A stretch of 64,000 nucleotides of DNA, from positions 5,588,501-5,652,500 of the forward strand of contig CM062212.1 in assembly GCA_031216445.1 (NCBI GenBank). The letters are read 5' to 3'. Positions within the stretch are counted from its first letter, which is position 1. Every line of letters starts with the position of its first letter. The notes below the pieces were generated by a model. It worked only from the letters and a program-made list of their open reading frames with translations, was not told the origin of the DNA and ran no database searches. Of this stretch, positions 12,431 through 27,400 are shown piece by piece. The position numbers and the translations under genes were made by a program. This stretch comes from Lateolabrax maculatus (Eukaryota; Chordata; Actinopteri; Acropomatiformes; Lateolabracidae).

Positions 12431-15400
12431 CGATTTCATTGCTACTACACAGGCTCGTATGCAACTTGGCCCCGTTACCGGGAGGTGCTCTTGAGTTACA
12501 CTGCCAGTGAAACCCAATGATTCAGAGATAAGAGAGCAAGATATACCAAGTACAACTGTGGGAAGAAGCCAAGAGAAGAAGATGCAGGACTGACATGTGG
12601 AGAGGGAAGGACACAAGGTGACAGCAAACTGCCTGGTCTGTACCACCTTTTCCTCTGGCTCAGTATGCAATGTGGTGGTATGAACCTGCATGCACCCCTG
12701 CTGGCTCATCAAGCTTTGCAGCTGTGATACAAAAATCCTGGCAACAAAGGCATGTAAGCCACAGCATTGAGATGTGTCATGGAGTTCAACTCAGGAAAAG
12801 GCCACAGATACACAAAGATAGTCAGGGTGTGGATGCAAATTAACAAATTAAGGTCTCAACATGAAGAATGTTTTGGATTTGTTAGTTGGTTTTAGGGCCA
12901 ACTTCCCCCTTCTGGTAGGCCCTCGTGTATATAATGTGACCGGTTACATTAATCATTTCATATTTATTCCAGCAGCCTTGCACTCTGCACCATTGTCGTC
13001 TTCATTCATTCATTCATTCATCTATATATAGTAGAAGTTAAATGGTTGTTTGCCTTTGTTGTCCTTGTTTTAGCTGTTTGTCTATTCTGTGTATGTACAT
13101 TGAGAAAAAAATCCAAATCCAGATTCTTACTGAGACCCAGATGTGATGATTTATCTTCTAACCACTGACTAGACCTTATGTTTTCTGAAAGCTCACCACT
13201 GAAAGCAGTTTTTCCTGTGTCTCTTCTCATCTTTATCAGTTTATGCTTTCCCCTATCACAATAAATATATAACAAATTAAAAAAATAAATGTTAAGGCAG
13301 GAAAAACAGAGCCTCAGCAGGTATGATGTCCATTAAGAAGGTCACTTTGCCAATATTAGCTGTGCGAGTGAACTCTGCCTGGCTTTGTCCTTGGTTTATC
13401 AGACAGCGAGGTAAATCAGCAGCTAAAGGGATTATCTTGTTTCACACCAAGTTATGCTTTACAGTCGACCAGTATAACAGTAGTGGTGCATTGATGAATG
13501 TGTGCTGTAATGATTATTTGATTCATCAATTAGTGGATCAACAGAAAATTGATCAACAACAAGCTTGATAATCTATCAATGCTTTAGGGCACTTATCAAA
13601 AAAAAAAAGCTAAACATTGTTTCCAGTTTCTCACATGTTAGGATTTGTTTGTTTTTTCTGTTTTATATAACTTTGATTCTATTTATTATTATTATGTATT
13701 TTTTTTTCAAACTTTAGTTTGGTTTTGGCAGTTAGTTGAAGACATCGCCTTAAGCTCTGGTAAAATGGGATGGCTATTTTTCACCATTTTCTGACTTATT
13801 GTGGACTAAACAATTGATATATTATTAAAGGATTAATCAATAACAGGAATAAAGTTGCAGCCTTAGTTTTACCTGGGATCCCCACTCCTAGTGCACTATC
13901 AACATGACTCCAAATACAACAATTCTTCATTATTTTAGTATTTGAATATAACTATTACATTTAGTCAATTTGGGTTCATGTCCTAATTGATACTTTATGG
14001 ATACTGGGGGATTGCTCTTAAATTATTTGCAATGATAAAGCAAAAACCTGAGCATACTGCGCAGTTAACACTGGTTTGAGTAAACATGAACACTCACATA
14101 AACACAAAAGATGGAAACTAACCAAGTTAACCAGCATCACAGGAGTAATCTAGCTGGTGTGCTGCAGGGCACACTGCTAGGCAACCAGCTGACCTAAATA
14201 GCACTCATTACGTCACCACCAGTGACAGTTGTAGTAGCCATGGTGTGACTGCTGTGACCTCTACTGTAATGTCATTGATAGGACGTTGGCATGGGGAGGG
14301 GAGGTGCAACAAAAAAAAAAAAAAAAAAAAAAGCATAAGGCAAGTATTTGAAGGACTTGTGGTCGCTTGAAGCGGGAAAGAGAAATCACAGGGAGTGGGA
14401 CTGGAAAATATGTGTGTGTGTGTGTGTGTCAGTCTGTGTTGTTGATCTGGGGGACCAACAAGCTGGTAGGCTGCTGGGCTGTGGGATTAAGTAGGCTTGT
14501 CTGGCTGTGGGTGGTGGCGGGAGGAAGGGGAGGGGAGTGTTATTGTGAAAGACCACGGGTGACAAGAGAACGGGATGGAAGATGACGGGATAGGGGTGAG
14601 CTAAGGGGCTTGGGTCAGGGTTTGGACACGGGGTACAGTTGTATGAGACTGTAGCTACCGGTAAGACGTGAGAGGCCAAAACAAGGCTGGGGTAGGGGAG
14701 GTGGTTCAGTAGGGAAGCTGTAGTTAAGAGGAAAGGGGTATGGAAGAGAGGAGTCTGGGGGTTTGGCGAATGGCGATGCTCAGGCTGCTTGTTGCCGGAA
14801 GCTTTGCCTACCCGTCCAACCGCAGACGCACAACAGATGCAGCCTCAAAGATGGATTATTTGACATGAACGTGGATCATCCCACGATATGTAGCTCGGCT
14901 TCTGACCTTTCCAACCATTCCCCCTCCCCCCGCCACAAAAGGGTGGGCTTGCGGCCCCAGTCTAAGCATGTGGATGGGTGTGTGCATATGCCAATGCATA
15001 CAAGAAGAACTAGTGGCAATGCATGCATTAGTGGCAGGAGATCCTGTGATGGTGCCTGTCTGTATCGTGAGACTATGCAAGTGTTGCAAACAAAGCTCGT
15101 CATAAGGCAGAATCAAAGATCAAGGAAAGAACAGGTGGCTGTATTGTGACCTCCAACCTTTTGGATAAAATCTAGGCTTGCTTGCATGCCTACGTGTTGT
15201 AAACGTTTGGGTAAAGAGTTCCCTGACTCAGTGTATGTTGGGCTTGAGCAAAGCCACGGACTAGTCTGGTTTCCCACAGACCATCCCAGTCTGTGATTAG
15301 CTGGATTAAGTGACAGCTGCCCAAATGGTTGGAACAAGATAGATGGATGGGCAGGGGGATAAAGGGGAAGAGTGGGGGAGGGAAGGGGGAAAGGCTACTG

Positions 15401-18400
15401 AACAAAGACCCTTGTCCCAACACCATAACTCACCCCCATCCCAATCAAAACCATTGTCCATGAAGAGACACAGTCAGCACGAGGACAATTAGTGTCAGCA
15501 TGTGTGCTACTGAGCCTGGGCAGGACAGTTGCATGGGCGAAGTCAAAAAAAAAAAAAAAAAAAAAAAAACCTGGCAGTGGTTCTTGCATGACCTAATCTT
15601 ATATCCAACTGTGCTACAACTCAGAAAGTATCGTAATTTAATTAACCGACCCTTTTTCTCAACTCCAAACACACACAAATCAGCTACATTTGACAGTGTG
15701 AAATCTCAGACACTAAGAATCCTCTGTCAGTCAAATCTCCAAAACCCTACCCAGCCCTTCCCCTAGTGGATTAGAGGATTTACTCAGAAATCCTAGTTTT
15801 CAAGTCAAGAAGGGGGGCATGATGTAAAAAAAATTGATGTTTATGTGTCATGTACTGAGTGAATCTGTGTTTGCTTGAAATGATGTAACACTCAAGGCAC
15901 AGACTTTGCATCGCATGGCAAAAAATTAACTAAACTTCATAATTTCATTGAAGTCAGGCAGAGTCATTTGAGTCCTTACAAAAGGCCATTTTGGTGAAGG
16001 CAGAGAGTGTAATGGTAAGGCCTGGGGAGAGCCACAGGTGTAGGTTCCCACGCCAGATGAGGGGTGGATGGGTGAGTGGAAGGTGGCCATTGAAATAAAA
16101 AGGGATAGGGAACAGAGAGGTGGCAGTGGGAAGTGGAAGCCGGGGCAGGTTGGGGTCACTAAGCAAGGGATCTGCACGCTTCTTTTTCAAAAGAGGGGTC
16201 AGCCCTCTGCATGTGGGGCGATGTGCGTGTTTGCATTCGAAGAATACTAAGAATGTGAGATCCAGGCCTGGTGTGTAATCCCATGCAAGATCCCAGTCTG
16301 CCAACAATTCGGTATCAATGGAGGGGTGCGTCTGCATTGTAGCTCGGAGGTTTGATTGACTCATTTCTGCCTCTTGGGGAAAGTCAGGGCTACAAGGAAT
16401 TGAGCTTTGACAATTACTCAGAGGAGCTTTTTTTTTTTTTTGTTTATGCTTTTCATGCGGCAACTATAAAAATCACAGATGTGTACTCCCTATAAAAACA
16501 GCATCTGTAACCTTGAGCTATTTCTGTTTCCATGTCATTGAGAGGTGACCTGAATGTCCAGCTCCCTATTCCCAACTCCTCCAGGGGGAGTTCCACTGAC
16601 ATCTTCTGATTTATTGACTTTTGATGGGACATGAGGTCATCACAATTCATCCCGTGGCCAGTAATCGCTGCATGTAATCTTCATTAATCTGTGATGTCAA
16701 TCCCAGCTTTTGGTTTTACTAGGGCTGAGTCTACGCTATTCCAGCAAGGGAATCGAGCTACGCCATTCTCTGCTGAATAGGAAGGGCAGAGGGCACAAAA
16801 GAATGATGCTTGCATCTTCTACCTTCTTCGGACAATGATCTTTGTCATTATCGCTAAATATATGGATGAATAACAGCAATACTCTATGACTTTTAATGGG
16901 CAATGATGGATAATAGCTGTCTAAATATGAGGAATAATAGAATTAATGAAATATAGTCCCATAAAATTATGTTAATCAACTCTGAAATGTCCTGTTGCAT
17001 CTTTTCTTCTAATTAGTCGTTAAGTCTAACTGTAAGAAATATAAATTGGGATCACTAACTCCTAATAATAGAGGGTCATTAATGCAACACCTAACAGGCT
17101 GAATATCACAAAGTCTGAACACCCTCTGAGAGCACAACCAGAGAGGTTTCCAATGGAAGAGGAGCTTGTTTGTTTGGGGGTCGGGGGAGCAGCTTCTTCC
17201 AATCAAGGGTAAAAGGTAGAAAAAGTAAATGACCTGAACCAGCTTGCCATCACTTCGGTCCGGAGGGGGGACTCAAATGCAAATCTCTCTTGGTCTAGCT
17301 CCTCAATCTGTTCAGAGGCAAGGATCAAAGACCTCCAGTAGCAAAATCCTTGCAAATGTGGTGATGATGTTGGCAGGCAGAGAAGTACAAGTTGGAAGGT
17401 TTTTGACCCTTTTTATACATCAGTAACCAACACAGCTGAACTGTTTTCCCAGGTAGACAACTTTGGAGCTCCGTAATTCTGTATATGTAGAATCAATCAT
17501 TACAATGTAAAACATAAAAGGATAGATCTTCATCACTCATCTTCATGAATATGACAATTTCCCCCACTTCACAGTCTGAAAGCTGGAACCTTGTCTCACC
17601 AGAATTAATTTCTACTTATGCCAAATGAGTAATGCCAAGGTCTGTCAGAGTAGTTTGAGTTTGTCTTTTGGTATGGTCTTTAAAATGTCCAATAAAACAG
17701 TCCAAAACCCAAAGATAGCCAGTTTAAGGGTGCTGTGATCAGGATTTTGGGGACAATTACTGATCACTTTAAGCAGCATTCAACAATACCGATAACTGAT
17801 CGCCGTTTCTTAGTCTGAATGAAACCCTGTAGGCAAGACAAGCACCACTGACCAATGACTCCAGGCATTACGAGACAATATTCATTTACACTACTACAAC
17901 TACATGTGTGGTTGAGAAAGCAGGTTACAGACTGTATAACAGTCATATCTCTGCTGGTCGGAAAGGTGGGGGGCTGTGAGTTCTGCACACAAGTCGCTTG
18001 CCAGAGTCGTGTGCCAAGAGATGTCGTACTGAAGGCAAGGCATTTGGCTGGCTGGTGTATACCGGCTGTGCACACACACACACGGCCCATTGAGCATGCT
18101 GCTACTATGCCAACAGGGTCATTACACATGCACTTCCAATACAACAAACCCCTCCCCTCCTGGTGCTAATTAACCAGCATGATCCAAGACTATGCAACAC
18201 GTAAAACAAACACCAACACATGCGCATTTGCATAGAAAAGCTAAATGACTTCACATGCAAACCACAGATATGCCTGAGTAAACCTCTAGAAATTGTCAAA
18301 CATTTACTCAAAAACAAACTAAAGGCTGCACGGCGGTTAGAGATGGGGAGCGATACTTCCGAGGGTGAATTCATGTTTTAAATGTTAAACAATGCGCTAA

Positions 18401-21400
18401 ATTTAGCTGGATTTTTTACATGCTTCAAAATGGAAAAATTAAATGGATCAGAAGCATTTTTCCCTGCCTTTATCAAGGAGAGGTTGGTCCTCTATCAAAA
18501 CATGGAGGTATTTATTCATATCATAACAATACTAGTCTGACAAGACTGGAAATCACAATACAACTACGCCACAATATCTTTTTAGACTCCTGTCATCTCA
18601 TGATTATCTTCATCATCATGTGTGCCAAGAAACACATGACTAACAACTCAAAAGGCTTTAAACAATCACATTTAGGTTCAATTCTAGTACATTCTCGGAC
18701 ATTTGTCAGTTATTTCCTCAAGTGTTAATTTGCCTTAAGAGGTCTAAGACCTACTACAGCAACAGACATGCATCAGAAACATTAACAGGCTAATTCCTGG
18801 AGAATGCCTGACTGGAGCGCAACACAGCACCGCCTCCAGCCGAGCCCCATTATCATTTCAAACAGGTTCAACAGTACAGTGACAATTTAACTGCCCATGT
18901 AATGACATGCTTTAATTACCCCCACAAGGAGCCTCTAGCACCTGCACACCATTCATTTAACAAGAGGCAGGGGACGCAGTGGGCCACAGCAACACGCACG
19001 TACAGTGTATTCAAATCAGTGCAGAGAGCCGACGGCCCGAGAGCAGCCTGCTTCAGGCAATACTTGGAGGCTACAACTGATGTTTCATGTTCCATACACC
19101 AAAAACAATGATTTTGGCAAGGACATTGAACTGGCAAGGCAGAACAGAAATGAAGTTTTAGTGGCTTCCAGTCTTTTTCAGCCTTGTTAATAGAGGACTG
19201 GCTTTAATATCACTGTGTCACAACCACAATGTGAAAATAATTGATTATCTTATTGATTTTTTTTGGACTAGTGGGAGTCTGGTGATATGTATTAACGAAG
19301 GGGAGAAAACTGAAAAATGTTGCTCTCAATCTACAGTCACACAACACAATTACATCTGCATTATGGCCATTGGATTTTCTTGGATACACCAAGTTTGACA
19401 AGTTCCCAACGTGTCCTGTTGAAGGGGTGCCCTGCCTGTAAACATGCACTCGACGCGGCGACTGTCACAGGTAATGCCGCCTGGACGCTAGAATGTAGAG
19501 GTTCAGTTACTAGAGGCGGCTCTTCCACCACGCAGATTAAGCGTATATCTTAACTTCATTAGAAATGGTAGATAACATGTAAAAACCACAACAGCTACAC
19601 ACAAGTCAATTTGTAAAGTTTATAAGGACACTTTTAAAGTACCAAAATAATGAAAATAATGATTGTTACTTATATATCTGAACATGAATAACACACTGCA
19701 TGTATCTGGTGAAATTCCCTGTATTTTTTCATATCTCAGTGTAAAATATCGCAATGTCAGTTTTTACCAATACCGTGCAACCCTTATTACACTGTGTGTT
19801 TATGTCAGCACACCAAGCTTTCTCAAGTGTCACATGAGTTCAGACCCACGAGAGGGCACTCAGGCCAGCACCTTAATCACGCTTGTGAGTGCACCCATAG
19901 GAATACCTGCACCATCATAACAAAAAGGACTCGTGCAGTGTTATTCAAAAAACAGGATCTGAACAAAATCCTCCAATTATCAACATAACATGCAGCTTCA
20001 GGTTGTTTTTCTCATTGTTTGAATATGTTACCGTCTTTTACTTGGTAATCACATTGTGGGCTTGACTGCTGTCTGCAGAGGATACTAGGTGGATAGGGAA
20101 TTATAGCCATTTAGAGTAACCACAATCAACAGGGTCAACAATCTAAACTACTATAACCTACAATTTAGTAAAATAATAAGAACATACTGTACATCCATCA
20201 TGGACACATGACAAGGTGCCAGAAATCTGCATCTTGGGCAAACCAGGTGCAGTGTGCAATTTCACAAGTCTGCCCACCTCGCATCATCTTCCTCCTGTAA
20301 AAAGTGTGACCCATAAACAATTTGAATGTTGGTTTACACATTCAAAAATGAATAAGCCACGTGGTCCATGACGGGCTATTGTGCCACAGTGCAGTGGTTT
20401 GCTTAAACTATGGTTTGCAGCGAGGAACCAACCTGGACAAGAATATTTTCATACACCTTGGCTAGAGGATGAGTCTCACCCATTTTGCTTTTGACCACCT
20501 TAGTTGGTAGCATGCAAGCAGTGAGAACAGACATGATGGATGCCAACAATTCATGATGGCTGCCAACTATTTAAGACAATTAAATTTAATGATCATCACG
20601 TTGTAATATAACCATGTTGGTCATCTGTCCATCACTACCTTCCTGTCAACATCATGACAGACTGAAAGTTAACGAGAGACTAAGAAAACCAGGTTCAGCA
20701 AAGGTTGATTTTGTACACAACTAACCTTAGGACAACTGTTGTTGATATAAATGAACTTTTGAATAAAGTTTGGACAAGCAGCTTTGCAAGTTAACTAGGT
20801 AAGGAGGGCAGTACCACAGGGAAACTGGTACATTTTGGCACAGGCAGAAATATATCCAAAATTAGTAGAAAGTCACTGAAACAGCTAATACATACAACAT
20901 CACAGAAAGCCCAAAGTCCAAAGTTAAAAAGGGATTTGAATTAGCCAGAACATTCATGATAGTTGACACTGAAAATGCTCCATGCAAGTAAGGAGAAACC
21001 TTAACGAAACAGTCGATTCCAAACAAATCTGATTCTTGTTCAAACAACATGAATGTACAAAGCACAGGTTAAAACATCATCATCATCATCATCATCATCT
21101 TCCTGGGGGACTGGGTAGGTAAACTACCTTCTAATTTATGAACCCTAAAAGCAGCCACTCGTACATGCTGTACCTTATGTGACATCACAGAATGAACAAA
21201 ACAAAGTGTTCTCAGAGGAAATCCCTGCTGCCTCCTCCCCAACACCATGACACAGATCCATTTAATATTAAGAATGTAGTCAGAGTCAGATGGTCAGATG
21301 GAGTTCAGTGCACACGGGCTTCCACAGGGCAGCTGTCCAGATCACACAGTCAATACTACACTGCATCTTTGTTGATGAGCGAAGCAACAACACAGATGTC

Positions 21401-24400
21401 TGTCAGACTCGCAAACTCTGACGACAGGCAACAGTACGCAAGATTTCTAGGACACAAAATGTGCAGTGTCTGAGGGGGAAGGCCTCGCTGGGAAAAAAAT
21501 CAGGGCGCAGGGTTACAGTGATAGTGGCTTTCTTCTCACTCCCTCACCTTCACTAACACAATGACAAACACGAGGAAGTAGTTGATGTAACAGCTCATAG
21601 TTTTAAATTACTTCTAATTATTGATGTTTGCAAGAAAGAGCATAACACACCATTTTAAATTAATCAATCAAGAAATCCAACTTAGCATGCTGATTCTCTG
21701 ACCGTCTATATGTTTTACACAAGGATCAATGCAACATAAATGTCAGGTTAGGTTGAAATCTTTTTCGGAAATGTGTTAAGTCACTGTAGTGACTGAAGCA
21801 CCAGCTCATCCTCGAGTTAGTGGTAAGTCAGGAATATGAATTCCCAAAGCAAACATGCTGTAATGGGACCATTAGGGACAGATGCTTCTTCCCGGAAACC
21901 AGTTAAGCCTAAGGTTAGGGTGAGCATGTCTTACAGGGACTCTGCAAGCTGCAGACAGACCCTTCACCTTGGTGGCATCATTCAAGAGCTTTTACTATAT
22001 AGCAGCTGCACAACATGCAGCATACACAAAAGGTTACTTTACTTGTTACCTGATAAAGAAAAATTAAAATCAATGTATCATGTTTTACAAAGCTGTTTGA
22101 CAAGAAAATAATCTTAAGAAAACCAGAAACGCAGCACATAAAAGAACAGAAACTTTTCATTTAAATCTTTGAGCATGTTTAATTACAATGTTGAAATCAA
22201 AATATATCAGACCCCTAATCAAAACAAAAGCTGTCACTTCTGCCTGACTTGCTAATTGCATAATCAATACAGAGCTGAGAGGAATCACAGGTGAGACTCA
22301 TGTAAGTGGCTTTCCACCCTGCAGCCCTGGGACCGGAGGAGGAAGGATGGGGGGGGGGAGGGAGCCACAGAAAGGAAAGATAATTGTTTACTAGAGGCCT
22401 ATGTAGGCGTCTCCTAGCAACAGCTCTGACAAGCTCCGCATCAGGTGTGGCTAACCACGGCAGCCTGTGTGAGCCTTTGGATCTGTGAGTGTGTGTGTGC
22501 ATCCAAAATATATCTAACAGCGGTCTGAGGCAGAGAGAAGAGAGGGAGGGGGGGAAGACATACAGTACATGCACAGACTCAAAGCTACTGTACTAAAGCC
22601 TCTGTCCTACTTCTTTATTAACCACCACAGTGTGTCTGTAAGGGTCCCAGTCCTGATTTTTCCCCCTCACACGAAGCTCAGATCTAGTTTTCTCATCAGC
22701 ATGAACTATAGGTGTTAGTTAATTCCAAAATTAGGTAAAATCCCAAAGGGTATATATGCCTAAAAACAGGGTTGATAGTCTTTTATTTCCAATGTTGGCA
22801 CAGAATGTGGATTTAGTACTGGCATATACAGGATATGTGAACAGGAATCCCAAACAGAAAAATCAATATGAACATAGAGAAGTATTTGAAAGTTTTTGTA
22901 ACTTTTCGTAACCGACAATCACGCCCACCGCACGCAGCAAATGGCCACTTGTGCAACACCACGGATGTCTTGAGGAGATGCTGTTCGAACGTGTGCGCCA
23001 TTATCCCCATTTATAAGATTCATTACGTTGACACGGAGAGATCAGTGAAGCAGTATGATGCGGCCAGGAGTAGGCCATGACGGCAGGGTTTTATCCACTT
23101 ATAAAACACCTTTTTCTTGAGCCTCTGACAAACAAGAAGTCCTACAAACTGGTTTGTTTTAAGCATAAATGTGTGTGTGGCTGCACTACAATATCTTGTG
23201 TTGCTTCAAAATGTAAGGCCATAAATGCACTTAGTACAAGAAAACTAACAAGACTAGAGACTTTTGGAAGTGGAATAAGCCTGACCTTGACTTACATCTT
23301 GTTCTTACTTGTACGAGAAAAGAAAAGACATCCAGAACAATGCTTAACAGTAGCACAAAAAAAAAAAAAAAAAAAAAGTATGACAGCAACACAACACACA
23401 TAAGCAGCAGTGTGCATTTGACGTACACGTGGCCAGGGCAGCAAGCCAAAACCATTCAAATTGTTTGAGTTTGTTCCAAGTAAAACAATGTTCAGCAGGT
23501 CGGTGCAGATTAACTTGTCGCTTAAATGTGAATGAGATCCTCGAACACCTCCCACTTTTGAGATGATCAGCCCTGTGAGACTGACAGCACACCAGGGGAG
23601 AGCACGAGCAGCAGACCAAACAAACCGACTTGGTACACACACACACACACACACACACTTCTTCCCTTGATCATAGATACACTCCAGAGGCTGGGTGTGA
23701 TTTTTACAGGAATATGTAGGTTTAAATTGTCTTGAGTGTCAAAGTTAAAATAACAAAATTAGAACTGCTCAAGCTTCTAAAGTGACAATCAAGCTTCCTG
23801 ATGAGGCTGGAGGCTGTTGCACAACTACATCCATTTACTAGCTGGGGGAGGTCGGACACATACAGTATCCAAGTTCAGAGCAGATACAGTTACAGGCAGG
23901 CTCACATCAAACGGACGTCCGGCTGATGTAGCTGGAGGGAGAGAGAGAGACAGGCAGAGAAATCTCACCGGCAATTTCATTAGTGATCAAATGGAAGTAA
24001 GACGTGCCCCCCCCAACCCCCCTTCTCTGAAAGTGCTCACACAGCATGGGCCAACGAAATGGAAACTCAATCAGACAGGCCAAACGAGGCCTTAACTTGG
24101 TCAGCTGACTGCTGGGGAGCGTTAATGTTGGACAGTCATTCCAAGGAGGAACAGTATGGTCCACATACTGCAGCAATGATACTTAAATCCGAGCGCTGGT
24201 TCTTAAAAAAGGAACAGTTCAGACATTTTAACGCCAGGAGCTAGAGCCGGGAGGTGATTAGCCTAGCTTAGCATAAAGGCTGGAAACAGAGGGGAACTGC
24301 TAGCCTGGCTTTTCTATAAAGTGTTCTACCACCTCCTCTAAAGCTCAAAAATTAACACATCACATGCAAAATAGAAAAAAACATGTTTGTTTCATAAGTC

Positions 24401-27400
24401 AATACTAAATACTTAATTTAAACTGCTTTCACTACAAAACAAATTCCTCAGCTTGATAAGTTTGGGTTACAATATCAATAGCAGCCTACCAAAAGACCAG
24501 AAAACCCATTAGAAGAGAACGGAGAAGCTGTGTGCATTTACTGTAAATTCAAACCTGTAGGGAAACACTGAGTGTAGGCTGAGCTCAGAGGTGGCAGCAG
24601 CATCTATAGTCAGTCTCTTTATTAGCATGCTGGCAAGACAAGCCCGAGCTGGAGGATCACTGGAGGACTTCCAAAGAATTGGATAAGCATCGTGCAATCT
24701 GAGTAAAACCAGCCATTAGCGACTGCATCACACTGGTGTGATGATAACTGGGCTGAGAAGAGAGGAGGCAACGATGTCTCAGTGTCTTCCCGGAAGACCA
24801 AGCATTTCCCAGAAATGCAGGTTTTCACCGTTACAGCCCGACTGCACTACACTAGACTGGAAGATGAAAAGTGCTCTTTGAAAATTGGCTTAAGTGACAG
24901 TTTAGAAAATTAAAAAAGGCATCACAGGGTATTGTCACAATTCAGGATTTCATGGTCAATTTGAAAACTGTTTTGTAGGGGAAATATTCAGGGTAACTGC
25001 ATCAATCTTGGAAAAACACATCAGAGCACTATAAGTCTTACTAACTAATGTATGCCAAAAGTATTTCAGCTTTCTCAGGAGAATGGTACCTGTGGATTGC
25101 ACGTGCTGATCTGTATTTATGTAGCCCAGAGCAGTGAAAAGGCAACCCAGCTTTATTCTGTTCACATTGACATTAAGGGAGTTACAAAAGTAATATTTCA
25201 GAAATTTTCACTAAAATCATTCCTGCATTCTTTCATTTTGAGATTGTTTCAGATGCTGGGTTCAGGATGACAGAAGAGTCCAGCCCTCAATGGTTTCGAT
25301 GGGGCTTAAAATGGGCAGTTGGCCAGATGACACTGCCAATAGTACAGTGCATCTTTGTTTCTTCAGTGAGGAAAGCGACAACACCACAGCAAGTGAACCC
25401 GCAGGCTTGTCGTGACATCTGGCACTGGAATAGTGCACAGTTATCAGCGTGGGCCACTTAACAGAAAGACAACACACCAGAACCGCCCTCTTCACCTCTG
25501 CCTCGAGGTGTCAGTCAATGTGTCAAAGAAGTGACTACCAGTGGTTCATATTCTATGTGACGATGAACGGAAGATAATTCCAGGATTGGCCTCAGAAAAT
25601 TGGTTAGCCCAGGTGGTAAACATTGCCTCCAACCCACCTTCCCACCTGGAGGTCTGAACAATAGCCTCCCTCGTTAAATATATGGCCTTTACTGTGTGAA
25701 ATCACACCTTTGCCATTTTCCCCTGAAGCCTAAAAACATTTAACAAAGTCGGCTGTTAATTCATTAAAGGGGGGCTGCCTCTGCTATAAACAGCTGCGGG
25801 AAACCCTGAAATCATTAAATACACAAAGACGAAGCCTGGATCAAACATGTGATGCCTTCAACACAAAGGACTACGAAAACATGCCAAGCTTTCAGGAGAA
25901 GAGTGCGAGCACACCGAGCTGCTCGTTATTTGGACCTACCTATTGTGGAGTCAAGTTTTATCCAATTTTAGAATTTAATTATCTTCAAACCTTGTCCGGC
26001 TTCTTTTCCAAAAAAAGCAGCTCAAGCTTTTCTTCAAAATAGGGCTGCATGCAGCTAATGATGTACTGATTATTTTTCCAAAGAATCATTTAGAGATAAA
26101 TGCCCATCACAAGTTCCAAGAGCCAAAGGTCACGTGTGCAAATGTCTTGTTTTGTCTGACCTACAATCAAATACCCAGAGATATTGAGTTTACTATCAAT
26201 GATGATGAAGTTCACCAGAAAATTTGAGAGGCTGGAACCTTCTATCAACCACTTAATCTAGGGCTGCAACTAACAAATATTTCATTGTCAGTTATTCAGC
26301 TGATTATTTTCTTATTTCATTGAACATTTGGTCTATAAAAACATCAGAAAATGATGAAAAATGTGAATGACCCATATGAAAATGTCTTAAAGCCTAACAT
26401 GATGTCTTCAGATGTAACAGTCCAAAAACCCCAAATATTCAGTTAACCGTCACATAAGATAAAGAAAGGCACTTTGAACTACCATTCACATTACAGTCTA
26501 GTTCCTTTTCCCTGATACAAGACCACGACTACATTAAAAATCTGAATAAAAACATGACACAACATAACAATAGCTTAGGGAACTAGGAACTAGAACTAGC
26601 AACGAAACAAACAATTAAATGTGTGTTCAGTGCTACAGGACTAGGATGTTTTTTTTACTGCATGCACATATTATTCGGCTGCCTAATACATCAGCTATCA
26701 CTCGTTTGTAGTCAGACAAGCTTAATTGCCCTGGAGGGGCCACCAGGGGCCACCTGGCACCCACAGCAGGAGAGGAAGCCGTGGGGTGCAGAGGGGGGGA
26801 AGAGAGGTGTCAAAACCAGCCATCAGTTCACACCGAAAACCACTGCCTGGAGGGATCGTTCACTTCATCTGAACACATATTTCACACTCACAGCACAGTG
26901 TCACTCATTCATTCTTGCAATATTGAAAATTAATTGGAGCATCCATTCAACACATTCAACCAGGCCAGGCCTCACCTCAAACACAATGTGTGCTATTTTC
27001 ATATATCACACCACACCCCTCTGACAATTTGACAGCTTAATATTTCCTTTCATGACAGTAAAAGTCAGATAGCTCATGGCCGTCTTTTCATATTAGTTTC
27101 CACTCTGTAGGAATCCAAAACACAAACCCTATATTTCTACATTAAAAATCAACTGATATTTCCCACATGCATCCAACAAAACTGACTGTAAGAGAGGACT
27201 GTGGACCAATCCTAAAGGCTGAAGTCTCAATAAGCCAAATTCTGCTTGTACTATGAGGAAACTTCCCTTAAAAACGTCATATTCTGAGGTATACAGCTTT
27301 GCCATTTCTCTAAAGGAAAAAGTAACAGAGTTCCCCCTTCCAGGGTCTACATATCAAAGCATTTCCCCCAGTCTAATTACCCTATCATGGCCTTGGCAGG

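Noticed and set aside
14763..15149. 128-codon open frame on the plus strand
   Set aside because: No family resemblance. It lies within the same skewed intronic block, antisense to jag2.
15954..16463. 169-codon open frame on the minus strand
   Set aside because: It sits in a G-skewed, repeat-like block of jag2 intron 2, starts at a T-run, has no recognisable domain and no splice or promoter context. Composition alone explains it.
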